IMG/VR virus record: IMGVR_UViG_3300030060_001982
Location: 1-48,054 of that record
DNA length: 48,054 nt
Origin: a virus
Strand: one strand, 5' to 3'
The position numbers and the translations under genes are program-made. The first letter of the stretch is position 1; the number at the start of each line of letters is the position of its first letter. This document shows positions 1-8,960 of the stretch, in pieces. The notes beneath the pieces are model-generated. The model was not told the DNA's origin. It did not search any database and saw only the letters and a list, made by a program, of their open reading frames with translations.

Positions 1-26
1 TAGTCCAACATTTGGGAGTTAAATAA
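1..26 (+). CDS. 3' end of a coiled-coil gene that begins at the other end of the window
   Basis: The first bases read as VQHLGVK followed by a TAA stop at 24-26. This is in exact frame with the open frame that runs off the right end of the window from 47853. If the ends are joined, the product is a 75-aa charged, coiled-coil-like protein whose stop lies 2 nt before the fibre start codon. The GGGAG just inside its 3' end serves as ribosome binding site for the fibre gene. The assignment depends on the sequence being circular. Confidence 0.5.
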
Positions 27-28
27 AT

Positions 29-1834
29 ATGGCAAGTAGTGGAAATTTTTCAATTTTAAATCCTTTAGATAATCCTTTATCTGATACAACTGGTAATACA
101 CCTAGTAATGGTAATTTAAAATTTACATCATCAGGAAATTGTTGTGCTGTATCTACTATAGGTCTTACATTTAAAGCGTATGCTGAAGTAAGAATAGAAA
201 GTATAAGCAATTATGGTGGAGAAATAGGTTTAGGTGGAGGAACTGAATCAAATGTATTTTATAAAGATAATATATATTTTCAAACTAATTATCAAAGTGG
301 AAAAGCTTATCATTATAAAGATGGAACTAATCAAGCAGGTAGTATTAATATAGGAGGAACAGTATCAGCAGGAGATATTATAATGATGTGTTGGGACCCT
401 GATACATTTAAATGGTGGGTAGGAGTAAATGGAACTTGGAGAAACTCTGGAGACCCTGCTAATGGAACTGGGTTTATATACCAATATAATTCTGGTTCAG
501 GTGATTTATGGGGTAATGGTCAAAGCAATAATAATAGTCGTTGGAGTAATGTTTGCAGTAGTGCTAATGGATTAACTTGCACTTGGAATTTTGGACAAGA
601 TTCTACATTTGGTGGAGCTGTAACTGCAGGTGGTAATGCAGATGGTAATGGATTTGGTGATTTTAAATATGCACCACCAACAGGATTTCTTTCCACATGT
701 TCTGGAAATATGGTTATATCTTCTGACATAGACCCTGCACAGACTGATGATGATATTGGAAGTAAACTATGTCATGCAGGAAATTATCAAGGAACAAATG
801 CTAATAAAAGTGTTACAATAGGATTTCAACCTGATTTAGTAATTTTTAAAAGTGCTGACCAAACAGGAAGTAGTACATCAAGAGGTAGTGATTCCTATAC
901 CTCTAACTGGTGGACTTATGATTCAAGCAGAGGTGCATTAAAAAATCTCATGTTAAATCATACTAATGATGAAGCAACAGTTTCTAATACATTAACTAGC
1001 TTTGATACAAATGGTTTTAGTGTAGGTGCTACAGGAGAAACATATTATGGTACTGAAAATGCTTTAAATAATTTAATTACGCATAGAAGTTGGAGAGCTA
1101 ATGGAGGAACAACAAGCAGTAATTCAGATGGAGATATTACAAGCACAATACAAGCAAATACTAATGCAGGATTTAGTATAGTGAAATTTACTTCTAACAA
1201 CACAGCTAATCAAACAGTTGGACATGGTTTAGGAGCTATTCCTAGATTTATACTTGTGAAACCTTTAACTGGTGGAGGTTGGAGTTGGTGGGTATATCAT
1301 TATAATAATGGTACTTTAGGATATTTAAAATTAGCTGGTAATGATAGTTTTACTACAGGTACAGCAGGTTTTGGAGCACATCCTACTTCTAGTGTGTTTA
1401 CTATGGGAAGTGTTGGAAATTCTATGCCTAATGATACAAGTACAGAAATAATAGCCTATGTTTGGGCAAATGTTGAAGGTTATAGTAAGTTTACAAAATA
1501 TATTGGAAATGGTAATGCAGATGGCCCTTTTATTTATACAGGTATGCAACCCACTATTATATGGATTAAATCTTCTTCAGCATCAGGAGATTGGAGTGAA
1601 TTTACAGTACATGATACTTCTATAAATAGTTCTTATATAAGTTTAAAACAAAATCCAGTTGCTACAAGATTAGAACAAAATACTGGTAATAACAGAGCTA
1701 CTGATTGTTCTGTAGATTTTTTAAGTAATGGATTTAAAATAAGAACAAGTGACAGTCATATAAATAATAGTGGAACTAGTTATATAGTGATGTGTTGGGG
1801 TTCAGTTCCATTTAAATATAATAACACAATATAG
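29..1834 (+). CDS. tail fibre / receptor-binding protein with SPRY-like and DUF7483-like regions
   Basis: 601 aa, rich in Gly, Asn, Ser and Thr, as expected for a beta-structured adhesin. Residues about 40-215 look like a SPRY/B30.2-type beta-sandwich (MCWDPDTFKWWVGVNG signature). From about 235 the protein contains repeated units of the type seen in DUF7483 domains of marine phage fibres (phrases such as GFQPDLVIFKS, VGHGLGAIPRFILVK and MQPTIIWIKSS recur). Known: these modules occur in fibres of marine podo- and myoviruses. Inference: it sits on the virion tail and binds the host surface. It is preceded by GGGAG and followed 11 nt later by a probable fibre partner gene. Confidence 0.75.
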   Translation: MASSGNFSILNPLDNPLSDTTGNTPSNGNLKFTSSGNCCAVSTIGLTFKAYAEVRIESISNYGGEIGLGGGTESNVFYKDNIYFQTNYQSGKAYHYKDGTNQAGSINIGGTVSAGDIIMMCWDPDTFKWWVGVNGTWRNSGDPANGTGFIYQYNSGSGDLWGNGQSNNNSRWSNVCSSANGLTCTWNFGQDSTFGGAVTAGGNADGNGFGDFKYAPPTGFLSTCSGNMVISSDIDPAQTDDDIGSKLCHAGNYQGTNANKSVTIGFQPDLVIFKSADQTGSSTSRGSDSYTSNWWTYDSSRGALKNLMLNHTNDEATVSNTLTSFDTNGFSVGATGETYYGTENALNNLITHRSWRANGGTTSSNSDGDITSTIQANTNAGFSIVKFTSNNTANQTVGHGLGAIPRFILVKPLTGGGWSWWVYHYNNGTLGYLKLAGNDSFTTGTAGFGAHPTSSVFTMGSVGNSMPNDTSTEIIAYVWANVEGYSKFTKYIGNGNADGPFIYTGMQPTIIWIKSSSASGDWSEFTVHDTSINSSYISLKQNPVATRLEQNTGNNRATDCSVDFLSNGFKIRTSDSHINNSGTSYIVMCWGSVPFKYNNTI

Positions 1835-1845
1835 GAGGTGATAGT

Positions 1846-2466
1846 ATGTGGGCTTATGTAACAGATAATACTATACAGGAAATAATTAGATTTCCTAAAA
1901 GTATGGTGATAGACAGTGTGCGACATCCACGAACCATATTCACAGCATGGACTTGGGATGAGCTTAATGCTATAGGTATTTATACAATTGTTGATACAGG
2001 AACAGCAGGAGATGATAGGTTTCAATCAACTTCTCAAGCTACTTACACTTTTGATGCAGCAAATAAAAGAGTAACAACAAGTTATACAGTAGTAGATTTA
2101 AAATTAGATGATACAACTACAACTGAAAAAGATGAAAAAGGTAATGCTATAGTTATATTAGGGTTAAAATCAGAAGCCAAGAATTTAGCTAAAAAACAAG
2201 CAAACAGTTTGATAAAAAGATTTAATTGGTTAGTAGAGAGATATACATATGATAACAGTAAAACAATTCCTAGTGCAGTATCCACATACGTTACAAATGT
2301 TAGAAATAGTTGCACTACTATTTGCAATGCCATTGACAATAGTGCTGATATGGCTGCTTTCAAGGCATTACATAACGATACATTGGATAGTAACGGGGAT
2401 GTCACAGAAGTTGCTACGATTAACAACTGGCCTGATGACTATGATGTACAAACTTATGAAAGGTAA
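1846..2466 (+). CDS. fibre-associated protein, possibly assembly chaperone
   Basis: 206 aa directly downstream of the fibre gene behind a strong AGGAGGTGATAGT ribosome binding site. The N-terminal part (MWAYVTDNTIQEIIRFPKSM) resembles the opening of small phage proteins encoded next to fibres, and residues about 85-206 are helical and charged. The position suggests a tail-fibre assembly chaperone or a minor tail protein. No catalytic motif is visible. Family membership is an inference from position and the N-terminal style. Confidence 0.5.
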   Translation: MWAYVTDNTIQEIIRFPKSMVIDSVRHPRTIFTAWTWDELNAIGIYTIVDTGTAGDDRFQSTSQATYTFDAANKRVTTSYTVVDLKLDDTTTTEKDEKGNAIVILGLKSEAKNLAKKQANSLIKRFNWLVERYTYDNSKTIPSAVSTYVTNVRNSCTTICNAIDNSADMAAFKALHNDTLDSNGDVTEVATINNWPDDYDVQTYER

Positions 2467-2472
2467 ATAATT

Positions 2473-2742
2473 ATGGCAAAACAATTAAAACCAATACCAA
2501 AAGGTAAAAAAGGAGCAGGGCTACGTGCACTCAAAGCAAAAAATAAAAGTGTTACTAGAAGCATGGGTTACTTAAAAAAAGGTGGTGTAGCAAAAATGGC
2601 TAGAGGGGGTTCTAAACCAAAGAACCCATCGCTGTATGCAAGAGTAAAAGCAGAGGCCAAGAAGAAGTTCAAGGTCTACCCAAGTGCTTATGCAAATGCA
2701 TGGTTAGTACGTACATACAAAAAACGTGGAGGGACTTACTAA
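2473..2742 (+). CDS. small very basic protein with a conserved KNPSLYARVKAEAK region
   Basis: 89 aa, strongly basic. Residues 50-85 (NPSLYARVKAEAKKKFKVYP, then SAYANAWLVRTYKKRG) match a short conserved block that I recall from many marine phage proteins of unknown function. The middle carries MGYLKKGGVAKMARGG, a variant of the Gly/Lys motif that recurs in other proteins here. It may bind DNA or be a minor virion component; neither is shown. Its TAA overlaps the next ATG (TAATG). Confidence 0.6.
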   Translation: MAKQLKPIPKGKKGAGLRALKAKNKSVTRSMGYLKKGGVAKMARGGSKPKNPSLYARVKAEAKKKFKVYPSAYANAWLVRTYKKRGGTY

Positions 2743-3032
2743 TGAGCCTGAAAGAATGGTTTGGTAAAGGGCCGAAGGGGGACTGGGTAGACATTGGTGC
2801 TCCTAAGAAAAAAGGCAAATACCAACCCTGTGGACGTAAGTCAGCTAGTAAGAGTAAGAGAGCCTACCCTAAGTGTGTGCCAAGATCAAAGGCTAGGTCG
2901 ATGAGTAAGTCACAGATAACCAGTGCAGTAAAAAGAAAAAGAGCAAGGGCACAAGGTGTAGGTGGTAAACCTACCAACGTGAAGACAATAGTAAGTAAGA
3001 AAAAAACAAAAAGAAAAACTAGGAGAAGTTAA
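2742..3032 (+). CDS. small basic protein, DUF5872-like
   Basis: 96 aa from the ATG at 2742, which overlaps the previous stop as TAATG; the longer frame from 2700 lies inside the previous gene and is less likely. The block GDWVDIGAPKKKGKYQPCGR followed by KSKRAYPKCVPRSKARSM is characteristic of a small conserved family in marine phages, probably DUF5872. Two conserved Cys (CGRK and KCVP) could bind metal. The C-terminus is almost entirely Lys and Arg. Function unknown; a DNA-binding or virion-interior role would fit the charge. Confidence 0.6.
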   Translation: MSLKEWFGKGPKGDWVDIGAPKKKGKYQPCGRKSASKSKRAYPKCVPRSKARSMSKSQITSAVKRKRARAQGVGGKPTNVKTIVSKKKTKRKTRRS

Positions 3033-3268
3033 TGGAATTAGACCCTACTATGATATGGAATCTCGTGCTCACGTTAATTGTAGCACCATTTGCTTGGGCA
3101 TTCTCTAAGATGTTTCAAGAGGTGAAACGACTGCAAATCCTACTCAATCAAACTAGAGAGGAATATGCAAAGAGAAGTGATGTACAGCAAGAGGTGAAAG
3201 AGATTATTACACATCTGCAGAGATTGGAGGATAAGATAGATAGGTTTATAGAGAGGAATAGGAGTTAG
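3032..3268 (+). CDS. small membrane protein with C-terminal coiled coil
   Basis: 78 aa. Residues 8-28 (IWNLVLTLIVAPFAWAFSKMF) form one membrane segment near the N-terminus, followed by a charged helix with heptad-like spacing to the end. This layout fits an inner-membrane spanin or holin-like accessory protein, or a membrane anchor used in DNA ejection. A different gene at 43494 is a better holin candidate. Its start overlaps the previous stop (TAATGG), so it is translated in the same row. Confidence 0.55.
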   Translation: MELDPTMIWNLVLTLIVAPFAWAFSKMFQEVKRLQILLNQTREEYAKRSDVQQEVKEIITHLQRLEDKIDRFIERNRS

Positions 3269-3270
3269 AT

Positions 3271-5040
3271 ATGGCTAGATTATCAGAATTACAAATGGGC
3301 TTAGGTGGTGCGATAGCTAAGATTAAGAAAGGTAAAAAGAAATTGCAAGAAGGTGGTGGCACTGCACAAGATTTACCCACTACAACTGGAGGAGCAGGTA
3401 CATCTAATGTACAGCAAACGGGTGAAGTGACAGGGTTTCCTAGCACTGCTGTTACAGAAAGCACTGAGCAGGCTGTTACAGACACCCCTAAGGCAAGACC
3501 TATTAGTGGTGTAATACCCGGTCAAAAAGTAGGTTTAACAGAAGGAGAAACTTTTACACCGACCACTACAACAGTTGCAAGTAATGAGTTGGTTAATTTT
3601 GGGCAGAGTGATATGACTCAGTTACCAACTGCTCCTACTGTTGGTGGTACAGGGGCAACTGTACAAAATGTTTCTAGTCCTACAATAACAGCTGCTAACA
3701 CTTACTCTGCATACACACAAACAAACACACCTCAAATGGCTGCTGCTCAAGGGACTGTATCTCCTTCTTCTATTATAGGAGACCCCACTGAGTTTGCAAA
3801 AACAGCTGCAGTAGAGGGCACAGTTTCTAGTGAGTCCGTAGCAAATAAAGTAACAGGAGAAGTTTCTAACCTAGGCACTGTAAAAGGACAGATAGAATCT
3901 TTATTTGCAGCGATGGACAGTGGTGAGTCACTTCCTGCTTGGGCTGCTCCTGCTGTACGTAAGGTAAATGCAATCATGCAACAAAGAGGTTTAGGTGCAT
4001 CATCAATGGCAGCTGCTGCAATTACAAATGCTATTTATGAATCTGCTTTGCCTATTGCTGCACAGGATGCTAAAACATACGCTACTATGAACATTCAAAA
4101 TTTAAACAATGAGCAACAGACAACATTACAAAATGCTGTGACATATGCAGCGATGGACAAAGCAAACATGAGTGCTAGATTGCAAGCTGCTATAGACAAT
4201 GCAAAAGCATTTTTAACCATAGATGTTAAAAATATGGATAATCAACAACGTGTGAATGAAGTTAATCAACAGACAAATGTACAAAAATTATTATCTGATG
4301 TTGCACAAGAAAATGCTGCAAGACAATTTAATGCTAAATCACAAACACAAGTTGATGAGTTTTTTGCAGAATTAAATACGCAAATAGGAAACGCAAATGC
4401 TAACAGGCAGGCTTCAATAGCTCAAGTAAATGCTGATCAAACAAATGCTATGCAAAGATTTACAGCACAGATGCAAGATAGTAGAGATAAATTTAATGCA
4501 AATATGGCTAGCACCATATCTCAATCAAATGCACAGTGGAGAAGGGATGTAAACACTAGAGATTCAGCTTTACAAAATGAAGCAAATAGAATGAATGCTC
4601 AAGCACTATTAGGTTTGACTGCACAGGCACAGGCTAACTTATGGCAAAGATATAGAGATGAAGCTACTTGGGTTATGCAGTCAACAGAAAGTGCTTTGCA
4701 AAGAGCTCATCAATCGGCAATGATTGCACAAGAAGCAAAAATAAACACAGAGTTTTATGATAAACAATTTAAGGACTCTATGGCTGTATCTGCAGGAACG
4801 GCTGCTTATAACTTGCTTAGTGATTATCGTTTGAAAGAAAACATTATTTGGATTGGTGTATCTTCTTCTGGATTGAACGTATACGAATGGAATTACATTT
4901 GGGACAGCAAACATCGTTATAGAGGTGTGATGGCTCAAGAGCTATTACTTACAAAACCAATGGCTGTTCTTCGTAATAAACTAACAGGGTATTTAAGTGT
5001 ATTATATAATTTAATTGATGTAAAAATGGAAAGGGTATAG
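3271..5040 (+). CDS. virion protein with C-terminal S74-like self-cleaving chaperone domain
   Basis: 589 aa. The first 150 residues are low-complexity (Thr, Gly, Ala, Val). Residues about 200-510 are Ala/Gln/Asn-rich helical repeats. The last 73 residues start with SDYRLKENI and contain YRGVMAQEL, the two hallmarks of the peptidase S74 intramolecular chaperone. In that family a Ser/Lys pair in the first motif cleaves the chaperone off after trimer folding. Inference: a trimeric tail or tail-needle-like protein that matures by loss of its C-terminus. The domain is shorter than in classic endosialidases (about 120-150 aa). Confidence 0.65.
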   Translation: MARLSELQMGLGGAIAKIKKGKKKLQEGGGTAQDLPTTTGGAGTSNVQQTGEVTGFPSTAVTESTEQAVTDTPKARPISGVIPGQKVGLTEGETFTPTTTTVASNELVNFGQSDMTQLPTAPTVGGTGATVQNVSSPTITAANTYSAYTQTNTPQMAAAQGTVSPSSIIGDPTEFAKTAAVEGTVSSESVANKVTGEVSNLGTVKGQIESLFAAMDSGESLPAWAAPAVRKVNAIMQQRGLGASSMAAAAITNAIYESALPIAAQDAKTYATMNIQNLNNEQQTTLQNAVTYAAMDKANMSARLQAAIDNAKAFLTIDVKNMDNQQRVNEVNQQTNVQKLLSDVAQENAARQFNAKSQTQVDEFFAELNTQIGNANANRQASIAQVNADQTNAMQRFTAQMQDSRDKFNANMASTISQSNAQWRRDVNTRDSALQNEANRMNAQALLGLTAQAQANLWQRYRDEATWVMQSTESALQRAHQSAMIAQEAKINTEFYDKQFKDSMAVSAGTAAYNLLSDYRLKENIIWIGVSSSGLNVYEWNYIWDSKHRYRGVMAQELLLTKPMAVLRNKLTGYLSVLYNLIDVKMERV

Positions 5041-5043
5041 AGC

Positions 5044-5907
5044 ATGTCTTTAAGAAAAAGTTTACACGCTGTATTAAGAGAAAATGGACAGGACTACAGC
5101 ACTGATAAAGAAAAATTAGCAAGGATTGTAAGAGGAGACTATGAAGGTTTGATCATAGATTCTGACACCGTAACAGAAATACAAGGACAGATGCCCAGTA
5201 TAGACATGAAAAGAGTGGATCAAGAAGGTTTTATGAGTGATGAGCTTCCTAAGTTTGCTCCCGGTGGGGCTGTAAAAGGATACGGGTTTGGTTCTATTAT
5301 TGATAAAGCTAAAAGTTTTGGTAAAAGTTTTTTTAGCGGTAGCAATCCAAGCCAATATGCCGGAGGGTCTAAAGGAGGGTTGAACGTGATGAAATACATA
5401 GAGGCTCAACAAAGTCAAAAAAGAAGCTTTGGTGGTAATTTATTTAACTCTTTTAAAAACAGTAAACTAGGTAGTAGAATAGTAAACAGCTACAATACAC
5501 TGTCTAAAAAAGGTGGAGTATCAGAGTTCATAGGAGGAATGATAGACAAAGTAAAGAGTAATCTTCCGGGAGGCATTCCAAAAACTCCGGGTTACGTTCC
5601 AGATAAAGATGTTTATTTTGATCCTAAGAATATAAGAGGAATGAATTTAAGTAAAAGACAAGCTGCTGGACATGAAGTTAAAGCAGCTGGCATACCTCCG
5701 AATATGAGAGGTAAGTTTGTACAAACAGCTCTTGCAGGCACACAGAGACCTGAATATAGACAGGCAGCCCCTAGTAATATTGCAGGCTGGACTCTTACAG
5801 CTCTTAACAGTCCTACTTTTACAGGGACAGCAATTAAGGTAGAGAAAGGAACTAGAGATAATTTAAGTGTTTCTCCTATGGAGGCTCCCACAGTAAATTT
5901 TAGTTAA
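5044..5907 (+). CDS. unknown virion-module protein
   Basis: 287 aa, starting 3 nt after the previous stop. Residues 1-75 are acidic and mixed. At about 68-86 the segment DELPKFAPGGAVKGYGFGS is a variant of the Gly/Lys motif that recurs in other proteins of this genome. The middle is basic and Gly/Ser-rich; the C-terminus (LTALNSPTFTGTAIKVEKG) looks beta-rich. No family is recognised. The position between the S74 protein and the large internal proteins suggests a structural role. Confidence 0.5.
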   Translation: MSLRKSLHAVLRENGQDYSTDKEKLARIVRGDYEGLIIDSDTVTEIQGQMPSIDMKRVDQEGFMSDELPKFAPGGAVKGYGFGSIIDKAKSFGKSFFSGSNPSQYAGGSKGGLNVMKYIEAQQSQKRSFGGNLFNSFKNSKLGSRIVNSYNTLSKKGGVSEFIGGMIDKVKSNLPGGIPKTPGYVPDKDVYFDPKNIRGMNLSKRQAAGHEVKAAGIPPNMRGKFVQTALAGTQRPEYRQAAPSNIAGWTLTALNSPTFTGTAIKVEKGTRDNLSVSPMEAPTVNFS

Positions 5908-5917
5908 GGAAACAGAC

Positions 5918-6550
5918 ATGAGATATGAACCACAAAGATTTAATGAAGAACTTTTTGACAGAGCACCGCCTGATAAAGGGTCTATAGACAACTTAGATTC
6001 TTTTTCAACCCCCATACCGGGGCAATCTCTTACGATGGAGCCGGGAACACAGGCGTTTGAAAAACCGTGGGTGTACACAGATCCTGACGAATGTTTAATA
6101 TTTCTAATGGAAAGAATGGAGCAAGATAGGCAGGTCAAAGAAGAACACCTGCGTGTGCTAGCTGCTGGTACTCCTGTTGAATACGTTGTAAACACGATTG
6201 CTTTTGCTGGTTTTACAGAAGGTTTGTGGTCACCTGATGTAGCAGAACTTATAAAGCCGGGCCTTGCTTTGTATTTTATTTTACAAGCACAGGAAGAAGA
6301 AATTCCTATAGTTTTGTTCAATCCTGAGCCAAAGAGAGAGGGTATCTTAACAGATGCAGACGTAGTAGAAAGTATGAAAACATTAAATCCTGATGCACAT
6401 CAAGTTCTATCTGAAAGAGCTCAAGGAGCTAGGATGAGTCCTAAATTAGAGGGTTTTTTAAATGATTTTCAGGCAGAACAAAATGGAGAAGTAATAGATG
6501 TAGAGGGAGAACAACTCCCAGAGGAAATTCTAAAGGAGGGTATGATATGA
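5918..6550 (+). CDS. unknown acidic protein of the virion module
   Basis: 210 aa, acidic. Residues 35-55 contain SLTMEPGTQAFEKPW. A helical centre (VEYVVNTIAFAGFTEGLWSP, then DVAELIKPGLALYFILQAQEE) follows. I recall similar proteins in other marine podovirus genomes between tail and internal virion genes, with no assigned function. It overlaps the next gene by 4 nt (ATGA), suggesting coupled translation and a shared complex with the 798-aa protein. Confidence 0.5.
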   Translation: MRYEPQRFNEELFDRAPPDKGSIDNLDSFSTPIPGQSLTMEPGTQAFEKPWVYTDPDECLIFLMERMEQDRQVKEEHLRVLAAGTPVEYVVNTIAFAGFTEGLWSPDVAELIKPGLALYFILQAQEEEIPIVLFNPEPKREGILTDADVVESMKTLNPDAHQVLSERAQGARMSPKLEGFLNDFQAEQNGEVIDVEGEQLPEEILKEGMI

Positions 6551-8943
6551 TAGATGGAATACTAAAAGCACTTGCCGGACAGGGTGGTGCAGCGTTTGCT
6601 AAAGGTGTGTTCGATGGTTACAATGAGGATGTGAAAGCTAAACAGCTACAGGCTTATGAATTAGCTAAAGAGGCGGCTAGTAAAGAACCAGAATCAGAAG
6701 ATGCTACTAGAAGTTTGTTTACAGTTACTAAAGGGCCTTTAATGGGTACAGTAGTTACAATTAAGAATCCCACCAAAGAATATTATGGTGATGCTCAATC
6801 TAGAAATGCAGAAGCGTTACAAAGAATTTATGACAAAACAGCAAATACAGACGGGGGTGTAGCTTGGGAGGGTTATGACGAAAAACATAGCCAATATTTA
6901 AAAATAAAAGAAGGACAGGATTCTCTGCCGCCTATAAGAAACTGGACAGAATATCTTCATCAGTACGAAGATCTAGATGCTATAAATCAATTGATAACAA
7001 AAACTTCAGTGCCTGCTAATGCTTTGTACGATATTTCTAAACAAGCTGCTAGTGGGACAGCAACATCAATAGCTAATCTTCCTTATCCTAAACAAAGCAG
7101 GTTTTGGGAGACTGTGATAAACCAATTTCAAGAAAATGCAGGCAGGTCTATATACAGATTTAAATCTAATTTTATTAAAGGTATGAGTGATAAAACAAGA
7201 AAAAGTTTAGATTTAGTGTTTCTTCCTGAAGGAGGAGACGAGGTAGGCACTATGGGTGCTGTAAGAATGAATGATATTATAAAAAATTTACAAATTATAG
7301 ATGATGATAATCCTAGAAAATTTAAACAAGCTAGAGCTGAAAATTTATATGATTTTATTTATGAATACGGTAAAAATAAAGGTTTTACAAGAGTGGCAAA
7401 CACTCAAGAACAATTGAGAGACATGGTAATAAAAAATATCGTAAAGATGGGTTCTTCAGGACAGAATGAAGAAGGACAAGAAATAGGAAAATTTAGAGTT
7501 AAAGATTTTTTAAGACATTCTATGGTGATGAATCAAATATTTAGCGATGGTTATTTTAATGTAGATCAAGGACAAGTAGATTTGTTTATGAATTATTATG
7601 AAAATGAAATAGGGGATACATTTAAAAATAATCCTATGGTAATGATTGAAATTTTAGGAACTGCTTTTACTAAAAATGCTTCTGCTGAAGACACTCAATA
7701 TAAAAAAGATGTAGATGGTTTTAATAATTTTGTAACAAACGTATTACAAATAAAAGACAGAGGTCGGTTTAGAAAAGCAATGGAGAATGTAACTAAACCT
7801 CTTGATAGAGCAACTAAAATGATAGCTAGTTTACAAAAGATAAAACAAACAGGTAAAACATTTCCTTTAGGAGGAGCATCTACTTTAGGTACGTTTATGG
7901 CTGGTCTTAAACGCTTTCCTCAGATGATGAAAACTGTTTTTGGTATAGATGAAATAAATAATTTTAAAGGTAGTGAAACATTTTTAAGCACTATGAATGT
8001 TTTAGATTCTAATAAAAGCGAAACACGTTTTTTACAAAGAGATCATGATACATTATACGACAATATGATTGTGGCACAAAAACAAGTAGACGCATCTCCT
8101 GAAGATGCAAAAAAGGTTTCAATAGCTCAACTTGCTGTTATGGAATATAACACATATCTATTAGCATTTGAAATGGCTGCTGCTGTACAGGGCGGTGGTG
8201 ATAGTAGAACCATATCTGATAAAGACGTTAGGATTATGCAGAAAGCATTGATGTTAAAATTTTTTACAAGTCCTGAGGCTTTTGAAGGAGTTCTTATAAG
8301 AGTAAAAGATGATTTAACTAAAATGAGAGAAAATGCAAATTTGTACAAGACAGTGTTATTATCAGGAAATGTACAAACAGCAAAAGGTATGGGTATTTTT
8401 GAAAGAGCTAGATTGGGTGATAATTATTTTAATTCATTAGCTGATAGCTACTATTTAGATGCTAAAGCTGGTTATGATAAATCTGGCATGGCAAAAGATA
8501 CTACATTTAATCCAGATTATAATTCTTATTACAGACTAGAAGTTGGAACAACACTTGAAGATACTGGTAGGATAGTAGACGAAACCAGAGAGAAAAATTT
8601 TAATACTTTCATGAAGGGTAATGAAAACATTGGAAGTATAAAATATATTGTAGGTTCAGGGCAATTGCAAAGAGCCCCATCAAGTTTTCAAGAAATCATA
8701 AATGATATGACAAGTAAAATTAATAGTTTTGCTGATTTTCAAAATAAAGTGTTATTTGTATTTTCAAGAAAAGGTAGAGAATACTTAAAACAAATAGAAA
8801 AAATAGCTAAATTAAATGAAGGAGTAACAGGGGGGACAAAAGATTTTATACAGCAGGCTTTTGATAAAGATACTGCTCATGTTTTTAATGAAGTTATAAA
8901 AATGAATGCAGACCCAAACTATGCTCCACAACCAAGACAATAA
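6547..8943 (+). CDS. large unknown protein, probable internal virion protein
   Basis: 798 aa, mostly helical, with alternating Lys- and Glu-rich stretches and no clear membrane segment. No lysozyme, peptidase or transglycosylase motif is visible. The arrangement of a mid-size helical protein directly upstream of a giant helical protein is like the T7 gp15-gp16 ejection proteins, so an internal core or ejected role is inferred from order and size only. Confidence 0.45.
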   Translation: MIDGILKALAGQGGAAFAKGVFDGYNEDVKAKQLQAYELAKEAASKEPESEDATRSLFTVTKGPLMGTVVTIKNPTKEYYGDAQSRNAEALQRIYDKTANTDGGVAWEGYDEKHSQYLKIKEGQDSLPPIRNWTEYLHQYEDLDAINQLITKTSVPANALYDISKQAASGTATSIANLPYPKQSRFWETVINQFQENAGRSIYRFKSNFIKGMSDKTRKSLDLVFLPEGGDEVGTMGAVRMNDIIKNLQIIDDDNPRKFKQARAENLYDFIYEYGKNKGFTRVANTQEQLRDMVIKNIVKMGSSGQNEEGQEIGKFRVKDFLRHSMVMNQIFSDGYFNVDQGQVDLFMNYYENEIGDTFKNNPMVMIEILGTAFTKNASAEDTQYKKDVDGFNNFVTNVLQIKDRGRFRKAMENVTKPLDRATKMIASLQKIKQTGKTFPLGGASTLGTFMAGLKRFPQMMKTVFGIDEINNFKGSETFLSTMNVLDSNKSETRFLQRDHDTLYDNMIVAQKQVDASPEDAKKVSIAQLAVMEYNTYLLAFEMAAAVQGGGDSRTISDKDVRIMQKALMLKFFTSPEAFEGVLIRVKDDLTKMRENANLYKTVLLSGNVQTAKGMGIFERARLGDNYFNSLADSYYLDAKAGYDKSGMAKDTTFNPDYNSYYRLEVGTTLEDTGRIVDETREKNFNTFMKGNENIGSIKYIVGSGQLQRAPSSFQEIINDMTSKINSFADFQNKVLFVFSRKGREYLKQIEKIAKLNEGVTGGTKDFIQQAFDKDTAHVFNEVIKMNADPNYAPQPRQ

Positions 8944-8960
8944 TAAAAGGAACCTTATAA

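Noticed and set aside
2249-2470. 73-aa frame MITVKQFLVQYPHTLQ...
   Set aside because: Lies fully inside the 206-aa gene in another frame, lacks a ribosome binding site, and the host gene has the stronger composition and signal.
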